From Deltaproteobacteria bacterium (GTDB lineage Bacteria; Desulfobacterota; Desulfuromonadia; Geobacterales; Pseudopelobacteraceae), in contig JAJXWO010000014.1 in the NCBI GenBank assembly GCA_021781535.1, positions 17,721-81,720 of the forward strand: a stretch of DNA of 64,000 bases, read 5' to 3'. A program made the translations under genes and the position numbers. The notes below the pieces were generated by a model that was not told where the DNA came from, did no database searches, and saw only the letters and a program-made list of their open reading frames with translations. This document shows, piece after piece, positions 44,713 through 52,225 of the stretch (positions within the stretch are counted from its first letter, which is position 1; every line of letters begins with the position of its first letter).

Positions 44713-45651
44713 TCAGTACACCTTCTGCTTTAATAGTCCCATCAGGTATTTACCATAACCATTCTTGGCTAACGGACTGGCAAGCCGGTTAAGCTTCTCG
44801 TCATCAATCCACCCGTGCCTCCAGGCTATTTCCTCCGGACAGGCCACTTTCAGCCCCTGGCGGTTCTCCAAAGTAGACACAAACTGGCTTGCTTCCAACA
44901 GACTCTCATGGGTGCCGGTATCGAGCCAGGCATAGCCGCGGCCCATGATCTCCACTGAAAGTTGTCCTTGCTGAAGATAGAGTCGGTTCAGGTCGGTAAT
45001 TTCCAGCTCACCGCGTGGTGACGGCTTCAGATTTTTAGCAAGTTCAACCACCTGTTGATCATAGAAGTACAAACCGGTAACCGCATAATTGGATTTAGGC
45101 TGTTCGGGTTTTTCTTCGAGAGAGATGACCTTGCCTGATGCTTCAAATTCAGCTACGCCGTAACGCTCCGGATCTTGTACATGATAGGCAAAGACACTTG
45201 CGCCATGTTCCCGCTGGTAGGCATTGGCCAACAAATGATGAAAATCATGCCCGTAGAAAATATTATCACCTAATACCAGCGCGCAACGATCTTGGCCAAT
45301 GAACTCCTCACCAATGATGAACGCCTGCGCCAGGCCATCCGGGCTAGGCTGAACGGCGTACTGCAGAGCAAGACCCCACTGGCTGCCATCACCAAGAAGT
45401 TGTTCGAAACGGGGCGTGTCCTGCGGAGTGGAGATAACAAGAATGTCGCGTATCCCGGCTAGCATGAGGGTGCTGAGCGGGTAGTAGATCATTGGCTTGT
45501 CGAAGACCGGCAGCAACTGTTTTGAGACGGCAAGTGTAGCGGGATGCAGACGTGAACCGGTTCCACCGGCGAGAATGATTCCTTTTATCTTCTGGCTAGT
45601 GGCGAGTTGCGAGTTGCTATTAGCAAGTTGTGAGTTGCCAGTTGTCTTCAT
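44713..45651 (-). CDS. rfbA: glucose-1-phosphate thymidylyltransferase with repeat-encoded N-terminal extension
   Basis: A 312-residue protein. The catalytic domain begins [26 protein letters not shown] and continues normally ([38 protein letters not shown]). It makes dTDP-glucose. The usual proteins start at MKGIILAGG; here 22 extra residues precede it, with the pattern [15 protein letters not shown], read from a short-period DNA repeat. The only Met upstream is the first codon, which overlaps the end of the four-helix-bundle gene, so the extension is probably translated. Confidence 0.93.
   Translation of the reverse strand: MKTTGNSQLANSNSQLATSQKIKGIILAGGTGSRLHPATLAVSKQLLPVFDKPMIYYPLSTLMLAGIRDILVISTPQDTPRFEQLLGDGSQWGLALQYAVQPSPDGLAQAFIIGEEFIGQDRCALVLGDNIFYGHDFHHLLANAYQREHGASVFAYHVQDPERYGVAEFEASGKVISLEEKPEQPKSNYAVTGLYFYDQQVVELAKNLKPSPRGELEITDLNRLYLQQGQLSVEIMGRGYAWLDTGTHESLLEASQFVSTLENRQGLKVACPEEIAWRHGWIDDEKLNRLASPLAKNGYGKYLMGLLKQKVY
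45598..45648. repeat. short-period repeat inside the start of rfbA
   Basis: A degenerate direct repeat of about 7 bp (GCGAGTTGC, GCGAGTTGC, GCAAGTTG, TGAGTTGCCAGTTG on the plus strand). It encodes the NSQLA-type extension of RfbA and borders one side of the four-helix-bundle gene. Confidence 0.75.
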
Positions 45652-46025
45652 TTTTTCTCTACGTCTACTTTCAGTTTTTTTGTGAAACCGGACAACAACT
45701 TTCCTACAGTATCGATCAGATCTTGCAAGCTTTGGTTCTCTGTCAGATAACCGAGCATGGCGGCAATCTGAATGTGCGTGTCAAGTTCACTTAAAGAGCC
45801 TCGAGCGATACTCAGAAAGTGCAGGTACTCTTTGTCTCCGGAACGCGCGGCCCCTTCGGCGATATTGGCCGGAATGGATACGGCGGCACGGCGCATCTGA
45901 TTGGTCAGACCATAAATCTCTTGGGCAGGAAAGGTCGAGCTGACAGCATAGATTTCTTTTACCAGTACCATCGACTGTTGCCAGACGTCCAGCTTCTGAT
46001 GTGGTTTTATATTTTCTATTGCCAT
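45648..46025 (-). CDS. four-helix-bundle protein (S23/TIGR02436 family)
   Basis: A 125-residue helical protein with family features: [48 protein letters not shown], and [17 protein letters not shown]. This family was first noted inside intervening sequences of 23S rRNA genes and is often found in isolated, repeat-associated copies; no function is established. Here it sits between rfbA and rfbB, where operons of this type normally have no extra gene, with short-period repeats on both sides. It overlaps the rfbA start by four bases. Confidence 0.88.
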   Translation of the reverse strand: MAIENIKPHQKLDVWQQSMVLVKEIYAVSSTFPAQEIYGLTNQMRRAAVSIPANIAEGAARSGDKEYLHFLSIARGSLSELDTHIQIAAMLGYLTENQSLQDLIDTVGKLLSGFTKKLKVDVEKK

Positions 46026-46032
46026 AAGCCAT

Positions 46033-46103
46033 TTGCCCCTTGCTAGTTGCTAGTTGCGGCCTGCCCTTGCTACTCGCCAATTGCCACTCGCTACTTGCCC
46101 AAC
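46033..46103. repeat. short-period repeat between four-helix-bundle gene and rfbB
   Basis: Plus strand reads CTTGCTAGTTGCTAGTTGC, then CTTGCTACTCGCCAATTGCC and ACTCGCTACTTGCCC, degenerate units of about 7-9 bp of the same kind as at 45598-45648. It supplies the stop codon region of rfbB. Confidence 0.75.
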
Positions 46104-47164
46104 CTTTCCAGTTTATAAGCGCCGCTAAGCACCCGCTGCCACCAATCTTCGTTATCCAGATACCACTGCACCGTCTTGCGCATGCCGCTTTCAAATGTTT
46201 CTTGCGGCCGCCAGCCAAGCTCGCACTCTATCTTGCTTGCATCAATGGCATAGCGGGCGTCGTGACCGGGGCGATCCTTGACAAAGGTAATCAGGTCACG
46301 GTACGAGGAAACTCCGGTTGCTTTCCGCTCCGGCGCCAACTCTTCCAGCAGATCACAGATGGTGTGCACCACCGCCAGGTTGTGCTGCTCATTGTGGCCG
46401 CCGATGTTATAGGTTTCGCCTACCTCCCCTCTGGTGACAACTTCCACCAGAGCACGGGCATGATCTTCGACATACAGCCAGTCTCGAATCTGTTGGCCGT
46501 TGCCATAGACAGGAAGTGATGTACCGTTCAGCGCATTCAGTATTACATGCGGGATGAGCTTTTCAGGAAAATGAAAAGGACCGTAGTTGTTGGAACAGTT
46601 GGTAACCAGCGTGGGCAGACCATAGGTACGCTGCCACGCACGTACCAGGTGGTCACTGGCAGCCTTGCTGGCCGAATAGGGTGAACTGGGAGCATAGGGA
46701 GTGGTTTCGGTAAAGAGGTCCTCTGTGCCGTGCAGGTCGCCATAGACCTCGTCGGTACTGATATGGTGAAAGCGAAAAGTATCTTTCTTATCATCCGGCA
46801 ACTGCATCCAATAAGTACGGGTTGCCTCCAGCAGGGTGTAGGTGCCGACTATGTTGGTATTGATGAAGTCACCCGGACCGTCAATGGAACGATCAACATG
46901 GCTTTCGGCCGCCAGGTGCATGACCGCATCAGGCTTATGTTCGGAAAAGATGCGGTCAAGTGCGGGGCGGTCGGCGATATCAGCTTGTTCAAAAGTGTAA
47001 CGACCGTTATCAACCACTCCAGCCAGCGACTCCAGATTGCCGGCGTAGGTAAGTTTGTCCAGATTAACTACCATATAATCGGTGTTATTGAGGATGTGCC
47101 TAATTACGGCAGAACCGATGAAACCGGCTCCGCCGGTGATTAGAATCTTTATTGCTGGTGTCAC
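46091..47164 (-). CDS. rfbB: dTDP-glucose 4,6-dehydratase
   Basis: A 357-residue extended SDR enzyme. The chosen start is GTG at 47164 with AAGGAA eight bases upstream; the frame open to 47275 has no ribosome site. Motifs: [10 protein letters not shown] (NAD binding), [34 protein letters not shown] (catalytic Tyr/Lys), [18 protein letters not shown]. It converts dTDP-glucose to dTDP-4-keto-6-deoxyglucose. With rfbA and rfbC it supplies dTDP-4-keto-rhamnose; the final reductase rfbD is not in the window. Confidence 0.95.
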   Translation of the reverse strand: MTPAIKILITGGAGFIGSAVIRHILNNTDYMVVNLDKLTYAGNLESLAGVVDNGRYTFEQADIADRPALDRIFSEHKPDAVMHLAAESHVDRSIDGPGDFINTNIVGTYTLLEATRTYWMQLPDDKKDTFRFHHISTDEVYGDLHGTEDLFTETTPYAPSSPYSASKAASDHLVRAWQRTYGLPTLVTNCSNNYGPFHFPEKLIPHVILNALNGTSLPVYGNGQQIRDWLYVEDHARALVEVVTRGEVGETYNIGGHNEQHNLAVVHTICDLLEELAPERKATGVSSYRDLITFVKDRPGHDARYAIDASKIECELGWRPQETFESGMRKTVQWYLDNEDWWQRVLSGAYKLERLGK

Positions 47165-47237
47165 GTCATTTTCCTTGAGTGTCTGGAAGTTCCGGGTAGA
47201 GTATCGGTTGAGTCCCCGGCTCCATTTTATACTGTTT

Positions 47238-47618
47238 TTAAGCGTTTTCTCGCCCAAACTGGATTTCTCCTGCAATCAAGTACTGCATAAACCATAACGT
47301 CGGTGCCGTAGATTCGATAGCCCCACCCAATCCTCCGCCGACAATCCCGGCCAAGCCCCCAAGCAGCCCCATCATAGCACTCATCATCCCATCACCACTG
47401 TCATCACTCGGCAGAATCATGGCTTTGACGGTGTAAATATTGGGCATGAATAACGTGAAGATGGCGGTAATTACCGCCACGACAAAGGGCACGACAATGA
47501 TCATCTTCCAGTTTTTTGCCAGGACAAGAAGCAGATCACGCTGGTTTATTTCATCTTCAGGACCGGGATCTGGGATAGAACGAGAATCGGGGTTAGAGGA
47601 GGCAGGATCGAGAGTCAT
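47238..47618 (-). pseudogene. truncated second Wzz-type gene
   Basis: The frame from MTLDPAS runs 126 codons. It contains the cytoplasmic lead (EINQRDLLLVLAKNWKM), the first membrane helix (IIVVPFVVAVITAIFTLFM) and the Gly-rich loop (GLLGGLAGIVGGGLGG), like the intact wzz at 26-27 kb. It then changes into unrelated sequence ([23 protein letters not shown] with stop). The remaining ~250 residues with the second membrane helix are missing. The break is about 75 bases before rfbB, so a deletion probably joined the two. Confidence 0.78.
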
Positions 47619-47811
47619 TATTCTACAGCTCCGTTCGGTTCCAGTGAGTGCCTGATGCCACTCGCGCTTATTCAAGCCATTTGCTTCTGAAGTTAAGCTG
47701 CGTACACTATATGATTTCTAACCAAATTACCACAATCAATTTGGTTATTTTAGTGGACGCTGTTGATTTAGTACACTAATGACTTGAAGTAAACCCAGTA
47801 ATTCAGACTTT

Positions 47812-47900
47812 GATTAAGGCACAATCTTTTGGGGTAAACCAGAACCTTTTGTTTTGTCGGTTCCGCTTTTCTCTGCGTGCATCGGCGTCTATCGGCGGTT
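47812..47900 (+). repeat. dispersed palindromic repeat, copy C (left end lost)
   Basis: Contains TTTTGGGGTAAACCAGAACC, then CTCTGCGTGCATCGGCGTCT and ATCGGCGGTT. The trailing spacer TTCAAAGTCTTTTTTTTACCGC matches the spacers in the tandem array. The rest of the 47.68-47.92 kb gap shows no gene. Confidence 0.75.
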
Positions 47901-47921
47901 CCGTGGTTCAAAGTCTTTTTT

Positions 47922-48233
47922 TTACCGCTGAGTAAAGACTATTTGTAATCTTCCCCCTGTATCATGAACCATTTCCGGCTTTTGCCAGGACGGCCGTTTC
48001 CCGGTTATCCGTTCATACAGCATCTCCGGTGCAAGGTCAAAACCGCAAGGCCAGACAAGTGTCGGCCATTCATCCAGAGCGAATTTTGCAAATTCGGCCT
48101 GATCAAGGAGCTGACGGGCCGCTGCATATTTTGCAATCACATCGCCAAGATCGGTAACACCCTCCTCTCCGGTGTCAAATCGCAGCCGTACTTTGTAGCC
48201 ACCCTCGTAGTGTGCCTGTTGAATGCGTACCAT
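47922..48233 (-). CDS. DUF2442-like small protein
   Basis: About 103 residues from MVRIQQAHYEGG, with core KVRLRFDTGEEGVTDLGDVI, LLDQAEFAKFALDEWPTLVWPCGFDLAPEMLYERI, the pattern of DUF2442 proteins, which are often found near toxin-antitoxin genes. The start is uncertain: no ribosome site precedes 48233, and the frame stays open through the whole repeat copy D to 48383, which would add a repeat-encoded leader. The last residues and the stop come from the start of repeat copy C. Confidence 0.7.
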   Translation of the reverse strand: MVRIQQAHYEGGYKVRLRFDTGEEGVTDLGDVIAKYAAARQLLDQAEFAKFALDEWPTLVWPCGFDLAPEMLYERITGKRPSWQKPEMVHDTGGRLQIVFTQR

Positions 48234-48235
48234 AG

Positions 48236-48316
48236 CACAAACTTTTAGGGTAAACCAGAATTTTCTGTTTTGTTGGTTCCGCTTTTCTCTGCGTGCATCG
48301 GCGTCTATCGGTGGTT
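48236..48316 (+). repeat. dispersed palindromic repeat, copy D (left end lost)
   Basis: ACAAACTTTTAGGGTAAACC through CTCTGCGTGCATCGGCGTCT and ATCGGTGGTT. It lies between the DUF2442-like and GxxExxY genes and is open in the frame of the former on the minus strand. Confidence 0.8.
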
Positions 48317-48336
48317 CCATTGACTTGTCGTTGATA

Positions 48337-48726
48337 CTAATAGTCGAGTACAATTCTTCTGACTTCAAGCTTCGGAGCACCAAAATTGATCAATAAACAT
48401 ACTGAATGTCCGGTAGCCTTGAGATAATTCAAACATTGAGCCCGGTGAATGTTGTCCAATGCCCTAACCGCCTTTAACTCTACAAGTATTTGGCCATCAA
48501 CCAGAAGATCTGCAATATAATCGCCTACTTCTACCCCGTCATACATGACTTTTACCGGGTGTTGCGTCAAAACGGTCAGTCCGGTTTTTCTTATTTCATG
48601 ACTGAGAGCATTTTCATAGACTTTTTCAAGAAATCCCGACCCGAGGGTTGATATAACGGTATAGCAACAGCCAATGATATTTTCTGTTGTTTGATCGAGT
48701 ATTTCTCTGCGTGCATCGGCGTCCAT
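48337..48726 (-). CDS. GxxExxY protein (PD-(D/E)XK-like)
   Basis: A 129-residue protein from MDADARREILDQ. The naming motif is GFLEKVY, followed by ENALSHEIRKTGL, VGDYIADLLVDGQILVELKAV (D...ExK, a nuclease-like core) and AQCLNYLKATGHSVCLLINFG. Members are small, often multicopy proteins of unknown function. The first eight codons lie inside repeat copy E: ATG GAC GCC GAT GCA CGC AGA GAA is the inverted end of the repeat read on the minus strand, with ATA changed to ATG. Confidence 0.88.
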   Translation of the reverse strand: MDADARREILDQTTENIIGCCYTVISTLGSGFLEKVYENALSHEIRKTGLTVLTQHPVKVMYDGVEVGDYIADLLVDGQILVELKAVRALDNIHRAQCLNYLKATGHSVCLLINFGAPKLEVRRIVLDY

Positions 48727-48734
48727 CGGCGGTT
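48703..48734 (+). repeat. dispersed palindromic repeat, copy E (right end only)
   Basis: CTCTGCGTGCATCGGCGTCC then ATCGGCGGTT. It differs from its relatives by CCATCGG instead of CTATCGG, which creates the GxxExxY start codon on the minus strand. It is followed by the standard spacer and copy F. Confidence 0.8.
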
Positions 48735-48756
48735 CCGTGGTAAAAGTCTTTTTATT

Positions 48757-48873
48757 AACCGCCGATAAAGGCGGATACACGCCGAGGAAGGCACAAACTT
48801 TTTTGGGTAAACCAGAACCTTTTGTTTTGTTGGTTCCGCTTTTCTCTGCGTGCATCGGCGTCTATCGGCGGTT
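48757..48873 (+). repeat. dispersed palindromic repeat, copy F (complete)
   Basis: 117 bp from AACCGCCGATAAAGGCGGAT (continuing ACACGCCGAG) to CTCTGCGTGCATCGGCGTCT (continuing ATCGGCGGTT). The ends are imperfect inverted repeats of about 30 bp; the centre carries TTTTTTGGGTAAACCAGAAC. First full unit of a tandem array. Confidence 0.9.
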
Positions 48874-48900
48874 CCCATGGTTCTTCAAAGTCTTTTTATC

Positions 48901-49018
48901 AACCGCCGATAAAGGCGGATACACGCCGAGTAAGGCACAAACTTTTTTGGGATAAACCAGAATCTTTTGATTTGTTGGTTCAGCTTTTCTCTGCGTGCAT
49001 CGGCGTCTATCGGCGGTT
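48901..49018 (+). repeat. dispersed palindromic repeat, copy G (complete)
   Basis: Near-identical to copy F; starts 144 bp after it. The spacer between units (CCCATGGTTCTTCAAAGTCT plus a T-run) recurs after copies C, E, F and G. Confidence 0.9.
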
Positions 49019-49042
49019 CCCATGGTTCAAAGCCTTTTTATT

Positions 49043-49154
49043 AACCGCCGCCAGGAGTAGGCGCTTCTAAGCGATAAAGGCGGATACACGCCGAGTCAGG
49101 CACAAACTTTTGGGGTACAGGACCATTACCTGTTTTTTCTTCCGCTTTTCTCTG
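49043..49154 (+). repeat. dispersed palindromic repeat, copy H (right end lost, nested insert)
   Basis: Starts 142 bp after copy G. Within the left end, CCGCCG is split from ATAAAGGCGG by an insert containing AGGCGCTTCTAAGCG, the same 15-mer as in copy A. The right inverted end is missing after CTTTTCTCTGG. Confidence 0.8.
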
Positions 49155-49256
49155 GAATAAATAGGGGCTACCACCCACCGTATTTTCAATCTTAACTTGA
49201 TTCCACTTCTAAGCACTACTCCGCAGAGCGGCCACACTCAAATCTTGATTCATATG

Positions 49257-49640
49257 TCATAAGCCAAACTTCCTTAAAGCAAGTCCATATATTTCAATCG
49301 CCATTCGTAGTGCTACCTCAGCTTCCTCCTGCTCAGGTTCAACATAGTCACCTGGATAACGAGCATCAACTGCGTATGAATTCAATATCAAGGCGTAGTT
49401 CCTGATGGAATTGAAATCAGGATCATCAAGCAGTGACAGTAACACATCGAGATCATGAACTTTCTTAAAGCGAATTTATCTGAGTGTCAGCACTGCTTTT
49501 ATCGATTTTTCCGCTAGTTGCTGGCAATGAAAACAAACAGAGTCAAAAAGATTTTCTCCTGTTAACAACAGACGGGCAGCACCAAGATCATGTTCAGCCT
49601 TGCGTAAAAACTCCAGGGCAAGTTCATTGTCTATGGTCAT
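49257..49640 (-). pseudogene. HEPN-domain gene broken by an in-frame TAA
   Basis: A single frame from ATG 49640 encodes 54 residues (FLRKAEHDLGAARLLL..., FHCQQLAEKSIKAVL), TAA at 49476-49478, then 73 more residues in the same frame (KKVHDLDVLLSLLDD, SYAVDARYPGDYVE, AVALRMAIEIY type) to the stop at 49257. Together these form a normal HEPN protein of about 127 residues of the kind paired with MNT nucleotidyltransferases. The start overlaps the MNT gene by 17 bases. The stop is TAA, so selenocysteine read-through is excluded. The partner gene is intact. Confidence 0.85.
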
Positions 49641-49983
49641 ATAGCACCCTCCCATCCAGGAATGCTTCAGTCACAATATGATTAGTTGCACCATTCCATT
49701 TTTTTACTTCATCAGGTGTGTAGACAAGAATATCCATTGCACATGGAACAGGGTTAAACATCAATCTTATAGGCAGAGAACGCTTATTTCTTGGTTGATC
49801 CGTATCCATCACCACCAAAAAATCCAGATCACTATCTGGTGTGGGCGTGCCGGTGGCGTAGGAACCAAAGAGCACTATTTTTTCAGGATGGAAATTTTCG
49901 GCAATAACTTTTGCAACAGCATCAATAGTTTCAGGTGCTATCAATTCACCGTACTGTTGCTGCTTTAAACTGACTGTTGCCAT
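49624..49983 (-). CDS. MNT-type nucleotidyltransferase (partner of a HEPN protein)
   Basis: A 119-residue minimal nucleotidyltransferase with VLFGSYATGTPTPDSDLDFLV, a GS-x10-D-x-D active site, and a third acidic position in CAMDILVY. In MNT/HEPN modules the MNT protein acts as antitoxin, in characterised cases by adenylylating the HEPN toxin. Here the neighbouring HEPN gene is broken. The module is bounded by repeat copies H and I. Confidence 0.9.
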   Translation of the reverse strand: MATVSLKQQQYGELIAPETIDAVAKVIAENFHPEKIVLFGSYATGTPTPDSDLDFLVVMDTDQPRNKRSLPIRLMFNPVPCAMDILVYTPDEVKKWNGATNHIVTEAFLDGRVLYDHRQ

Positions 49984-50102
49984 ATTTTAACCTCCATCAC
50001 AATCCTGCCAAAACAAGAACCCAGACTGCCCTCTTCTGGGGGGCCATTTAAGGGACATACTACCATTTATCGGCTAATGATTCCAGATATCTAAAAACTA
50101 TT

Positions 50103-50150
50103 AACCGCCGAGTAAGACACCATCTTTTGGGGTAACAGAATCTTCTGCTT
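50103..50150 (+). repeat. dispersed palindromic repeat, copy I (left part only)
   Basis: AACCGCCGAGTAAGACACCA, TCTTTTGGGGTAACAGAATC; the right half is missing. It separates the two HEPN/MNT modules, in a 238-base gap with no other recognised feature. Confidence 0.7.
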
Positions 50151-50221
50151 TAAATATAACGCAACAGGCTATTTACTAATGGTCGAATCACCACCAATGC
50201 TTACTACGTGTACAAATAAAT

Positions 50222-50674
50222 TCAGCCACCACAAGTGTATTTTTTACAATACATTATGGTACGTTCAACACTCTCAAGCAGATGTGGAGTCAAGGTAAGC
50301 ACCTTCTCGAAAATATCGTGAATTGCCTCCGGAAGATATTCATGGGCAATGTCGTTTCTAACCATGCGAATCTCTACAAAAACATCACTACTGTCTATAA
50401 GTTCTTTCTTTTCCGCCCTGTTGATTCTGTCTCTGATGGTGCCTCGGCTGTCCAGATCCAGTTCGTCCACCAGCCTGAATATTTTCTGAATCAGAATATC
50501 GCTCAAGCGCGCAAATCTGCCGGTAAATGATTCAAAACTTTCGAGCTCTTCCGGCTCAAACGTTTCCTTTATTCCGATAGCGGTGCATTTTTTAAATGAA
50601 TAGAGCAGCACATCCCTGGCATCATTGAGTACCTTCAGCTCCTGCACCAGCAACCGTTGCATCTGATCAGTCAT
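50222..50674 (-). CDS. HepT-like HEPN RNase toxin
   Basis: A 150-residue helical protein with the HEPN catalytic motif R-x4-H-x-Y at Arg106, His111 and Tyr113 (RNDIAHEY). This is the motif of HepT toxins, RNases that are neutralised when the MntA partner adenylylates the motif Tyr. The gene overlaps mntA-like by four bases (ATGA), as expected of a coupled type VII toxin-antitoxin pair. Intact. Confidence 0.85.
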   Translation of the reverse strand: MTDQMQRLLVQELKVLNDARDVLLYSFKKCTAIGIKETFEPEELESFESFTGRFARLSDILIQKIFRLVDELDLDSRGTIRDRINRAEKKELIDSSDVFVEIRMVRNDIAHEYLPEAIHDIFEKVLTLTPHLLESVERTIMYCKKYTCGG

Positions 50675-50952
50675 AATTCTACTCCGGTTTCAAAGGCAAG
50701 TTTTACAAACGGATCTGTATCATCCGCAGCCAGGACGATATCTATTTTCTGTTCACCGATAAGCTCATACAGTTTCATCTTTATAGTTCTTTTATCATTA
50801 CTGGTCAGCGTGTCAGACATGACAAGGAGATCAATATCGCCACCTTTTTTGCTGTCATCAACACGCGAACCAAACAGGTACACACGGGCATTTTGATCGA
50901 GGCATTTTACCGTGGATAGAATTGCAGCCTGTTCGAAATCTTTGAGTCTCAT
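50671..50952 (-). CDS. MntA-like nucleotidyltransferase antitoxin
   Basis: A 93-residue minimal nucleotidyltransferase with YLFGSRVDDSKKGGDIDLLV; the active site is GS-x9-D-x-D (Gly28, Ser29, Asp39, Asp41), one residue shorter than the usual spacing, and a third Asp in QKIDIVLA. It is upstream of and coupled to the HepT-like gene. Confidence 0.87.
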   Translation of the reverse strand: MRLKDFEQAAILSTVKCLDQNARVYLFGSRVDDSKKGGDIDLLVMSDTLTSNDKRTIKMKLYELIGEQKIDIVLAADDTDPFVKLAFETGVEL

Positions 50953-51003
50953 ATATGGCTTCTACCTTTTAATGTTTCTGTCAAAGACATCCGTGTCTGT
51001 TTA

Positions 51004-51112
51004 ACCGCCGAGAAAGGCGGATGTACGCCGAGTAAGACACCATCTTTTTGGGTAAACCAGAATCTATTATCTATTCTTTCTTCCGCTTTTCTCTGCGTGC
51101 ATCGTCGGCTAT
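51004..51112 (+). repeat. dispersed palindromic repeat, copy J
   Basis: AACCGCCGAGAAAGGCGGAT, central TTTTTGGGTAAACCAGAATC, right end CTCTGCGTGCATCGTCGGCT (slightly rearranged). It lies between the HepT/MntA-like pair and gmd, whose stop is 22 bases away. Confidence 0.82.
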
Positions 51113-51134
51113 AAGTCTAAGGCATTGCGTATTT

Positions 51135-52184
51135 TTACCCGTCTGCCCGTTTTTCCCGTTCGGCGAGCGCGAAGTCGGCATCGGTCATCATAGTCACCAA
51201 CTGCTCGAAGCTGGTTTTTGGTTCCCACCCGAGTTGTATTTTTGCTTTGGTCGGGTCGCCCAGCAGCAGGTCGACTTCCGCAGGGCGGAAGTATTTCGGG
51301 TCGATCCGGATGACGACCGTGCCGGTGGTGGTGTCGATCCCTTTTTCCTCGACGCCGCTCCCCTGCCACGCCAGCGGCATGCCGAGGCGCGAGAAGACTT
51401 TTTCGGCAAAGGTGCGCACCATGGAGGTCTCGCCGGTGGCAATGACGTAATCTTCCGCCACATCCTGCTGCAGCATGCGCCACATCGCTTCAACGTAATC
51501 GCCGGCAAAGCCCCAGTCCCTTTTGGCATCGAGGTTGCCGAGGTAGAGGCACCCCTGCACCCCCAGTTTGATGCGGGCGGCGGCGCGGGTGATCTTGCGG
51601 GTGACGAAGGTTTCGCCGCGGCGGGGCGATTCGTGGTTGAAGAGGATGCCGTTGGAGGCGTGCATGTTGTAGCTTTCGCGGTAGTTCTGGGTGATATAGA
51701 AGGCGTAGGCCTTGGCGCAGGCGTAGGGAGAACGGGGGTAGAAGGGGGTGGTCTCCTTCTGGGGGGTTTCTACCACCTTGCCGTACAGTTCGGACGATGA
51801 CGCCTGATAGAAGCGGGTGTTCAGGCCGGTTTCGCGAATCCCTTCCAGAATGCGCACCGCTCCGAGGGCATCGACTTCTCCGGTGTATTCCGGAACGTCG
51901 AAGGAAACCCGGACGTGGCTCTGGGCGCCGAGGTTGTAGATCTCGTCCGGCTGGATGGCCCGCAGCAGCATGTTGATGGAGCTGGCGTCGTTCAGATCGC
52001 CGTAATGGAGGAACATGCGCACATCTTTTTCGTGCGGGTCGCGGTAGAGGTGATCGATACGGCCGGTGTTGAAGGAGGAGGAGCGGCGCACCATGCCGTG
52101 GACTTCATACCCTTTGGAGAGGAGCAGTTCGGCGAGATAGGAGCCGTCCTGGCCGGTGATGCCGGTAATAAGCGCTTTTTTCAT
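51135..52184 (-). CDS. gmd: GDP-mannose 4,6-dehydratase
   Basis: A 349-residue SDR enzyme from [30 protein letters not shown] precedes this ATG, so the nine codons upstream are excluded. Motifs: GxxGxxG at residues 8-14, [37 protein letters not shown] (Tyr/Lys catalytic pair), [18 protein letters not shown]. It makes GDP-4-keto-6-deoxymannose, precursor of GDP-fucose, GDP-rhamnose or GDP-perosamine; the next enzyme is not in the window. Confidence 0.95.
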   Translation of the reverse strand: MKKALITGITGQDGSYLAELLLSKGYEVHGMVRRSSSFNTGRIDHLYRDPHEKDVRMFLHYGDLNDASSINMLLRAIQPDEIYNLGAQSHVRVSFDVPEYTGEVDALGAVRILEGIRETGLNTRFYQASSSELYGKVVETPQKETTPFYPRSPYACAKAYAFYITQNYRESYNMHASNGILFNHESPRRGETFVTRKITRAAARIKLGVQGCLYLGNLDAKRDWGFAGDYVEAMWRMLQQDVAEDYVIATGETSMVRTFAEKVFSRLGMPLAWQGSGVEEKGIDTTTGTVVIRIDPKYFRPAEVDLLLGDPTKAKIQLGWEPKTSFEQLVTMMTDADFALAEREKRADG

Positions 52185-52225
52185 CGATGGTTTCCTCCGG
52201 AAATGTGGCAATAGCCCAACAGGTA

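Noticed and set aside
48703..49154. Tandem repeats as a CRISPR array
   Set aside because: Units are ~118 bp with conserved short spacers; CRISPR repeats are 23-47 bp with unique spacers. No cas genes nearby.
47812..51112. Repeats as integron attC sites
   Set aside because: Length and inverted ends resemble attC, but the ends do not follow RYYYAAC/GTTRRRY consistently (right ends read GTTCC; only copy J has a GTTTAAC-like left end), and no tyrosine integrase is seen.
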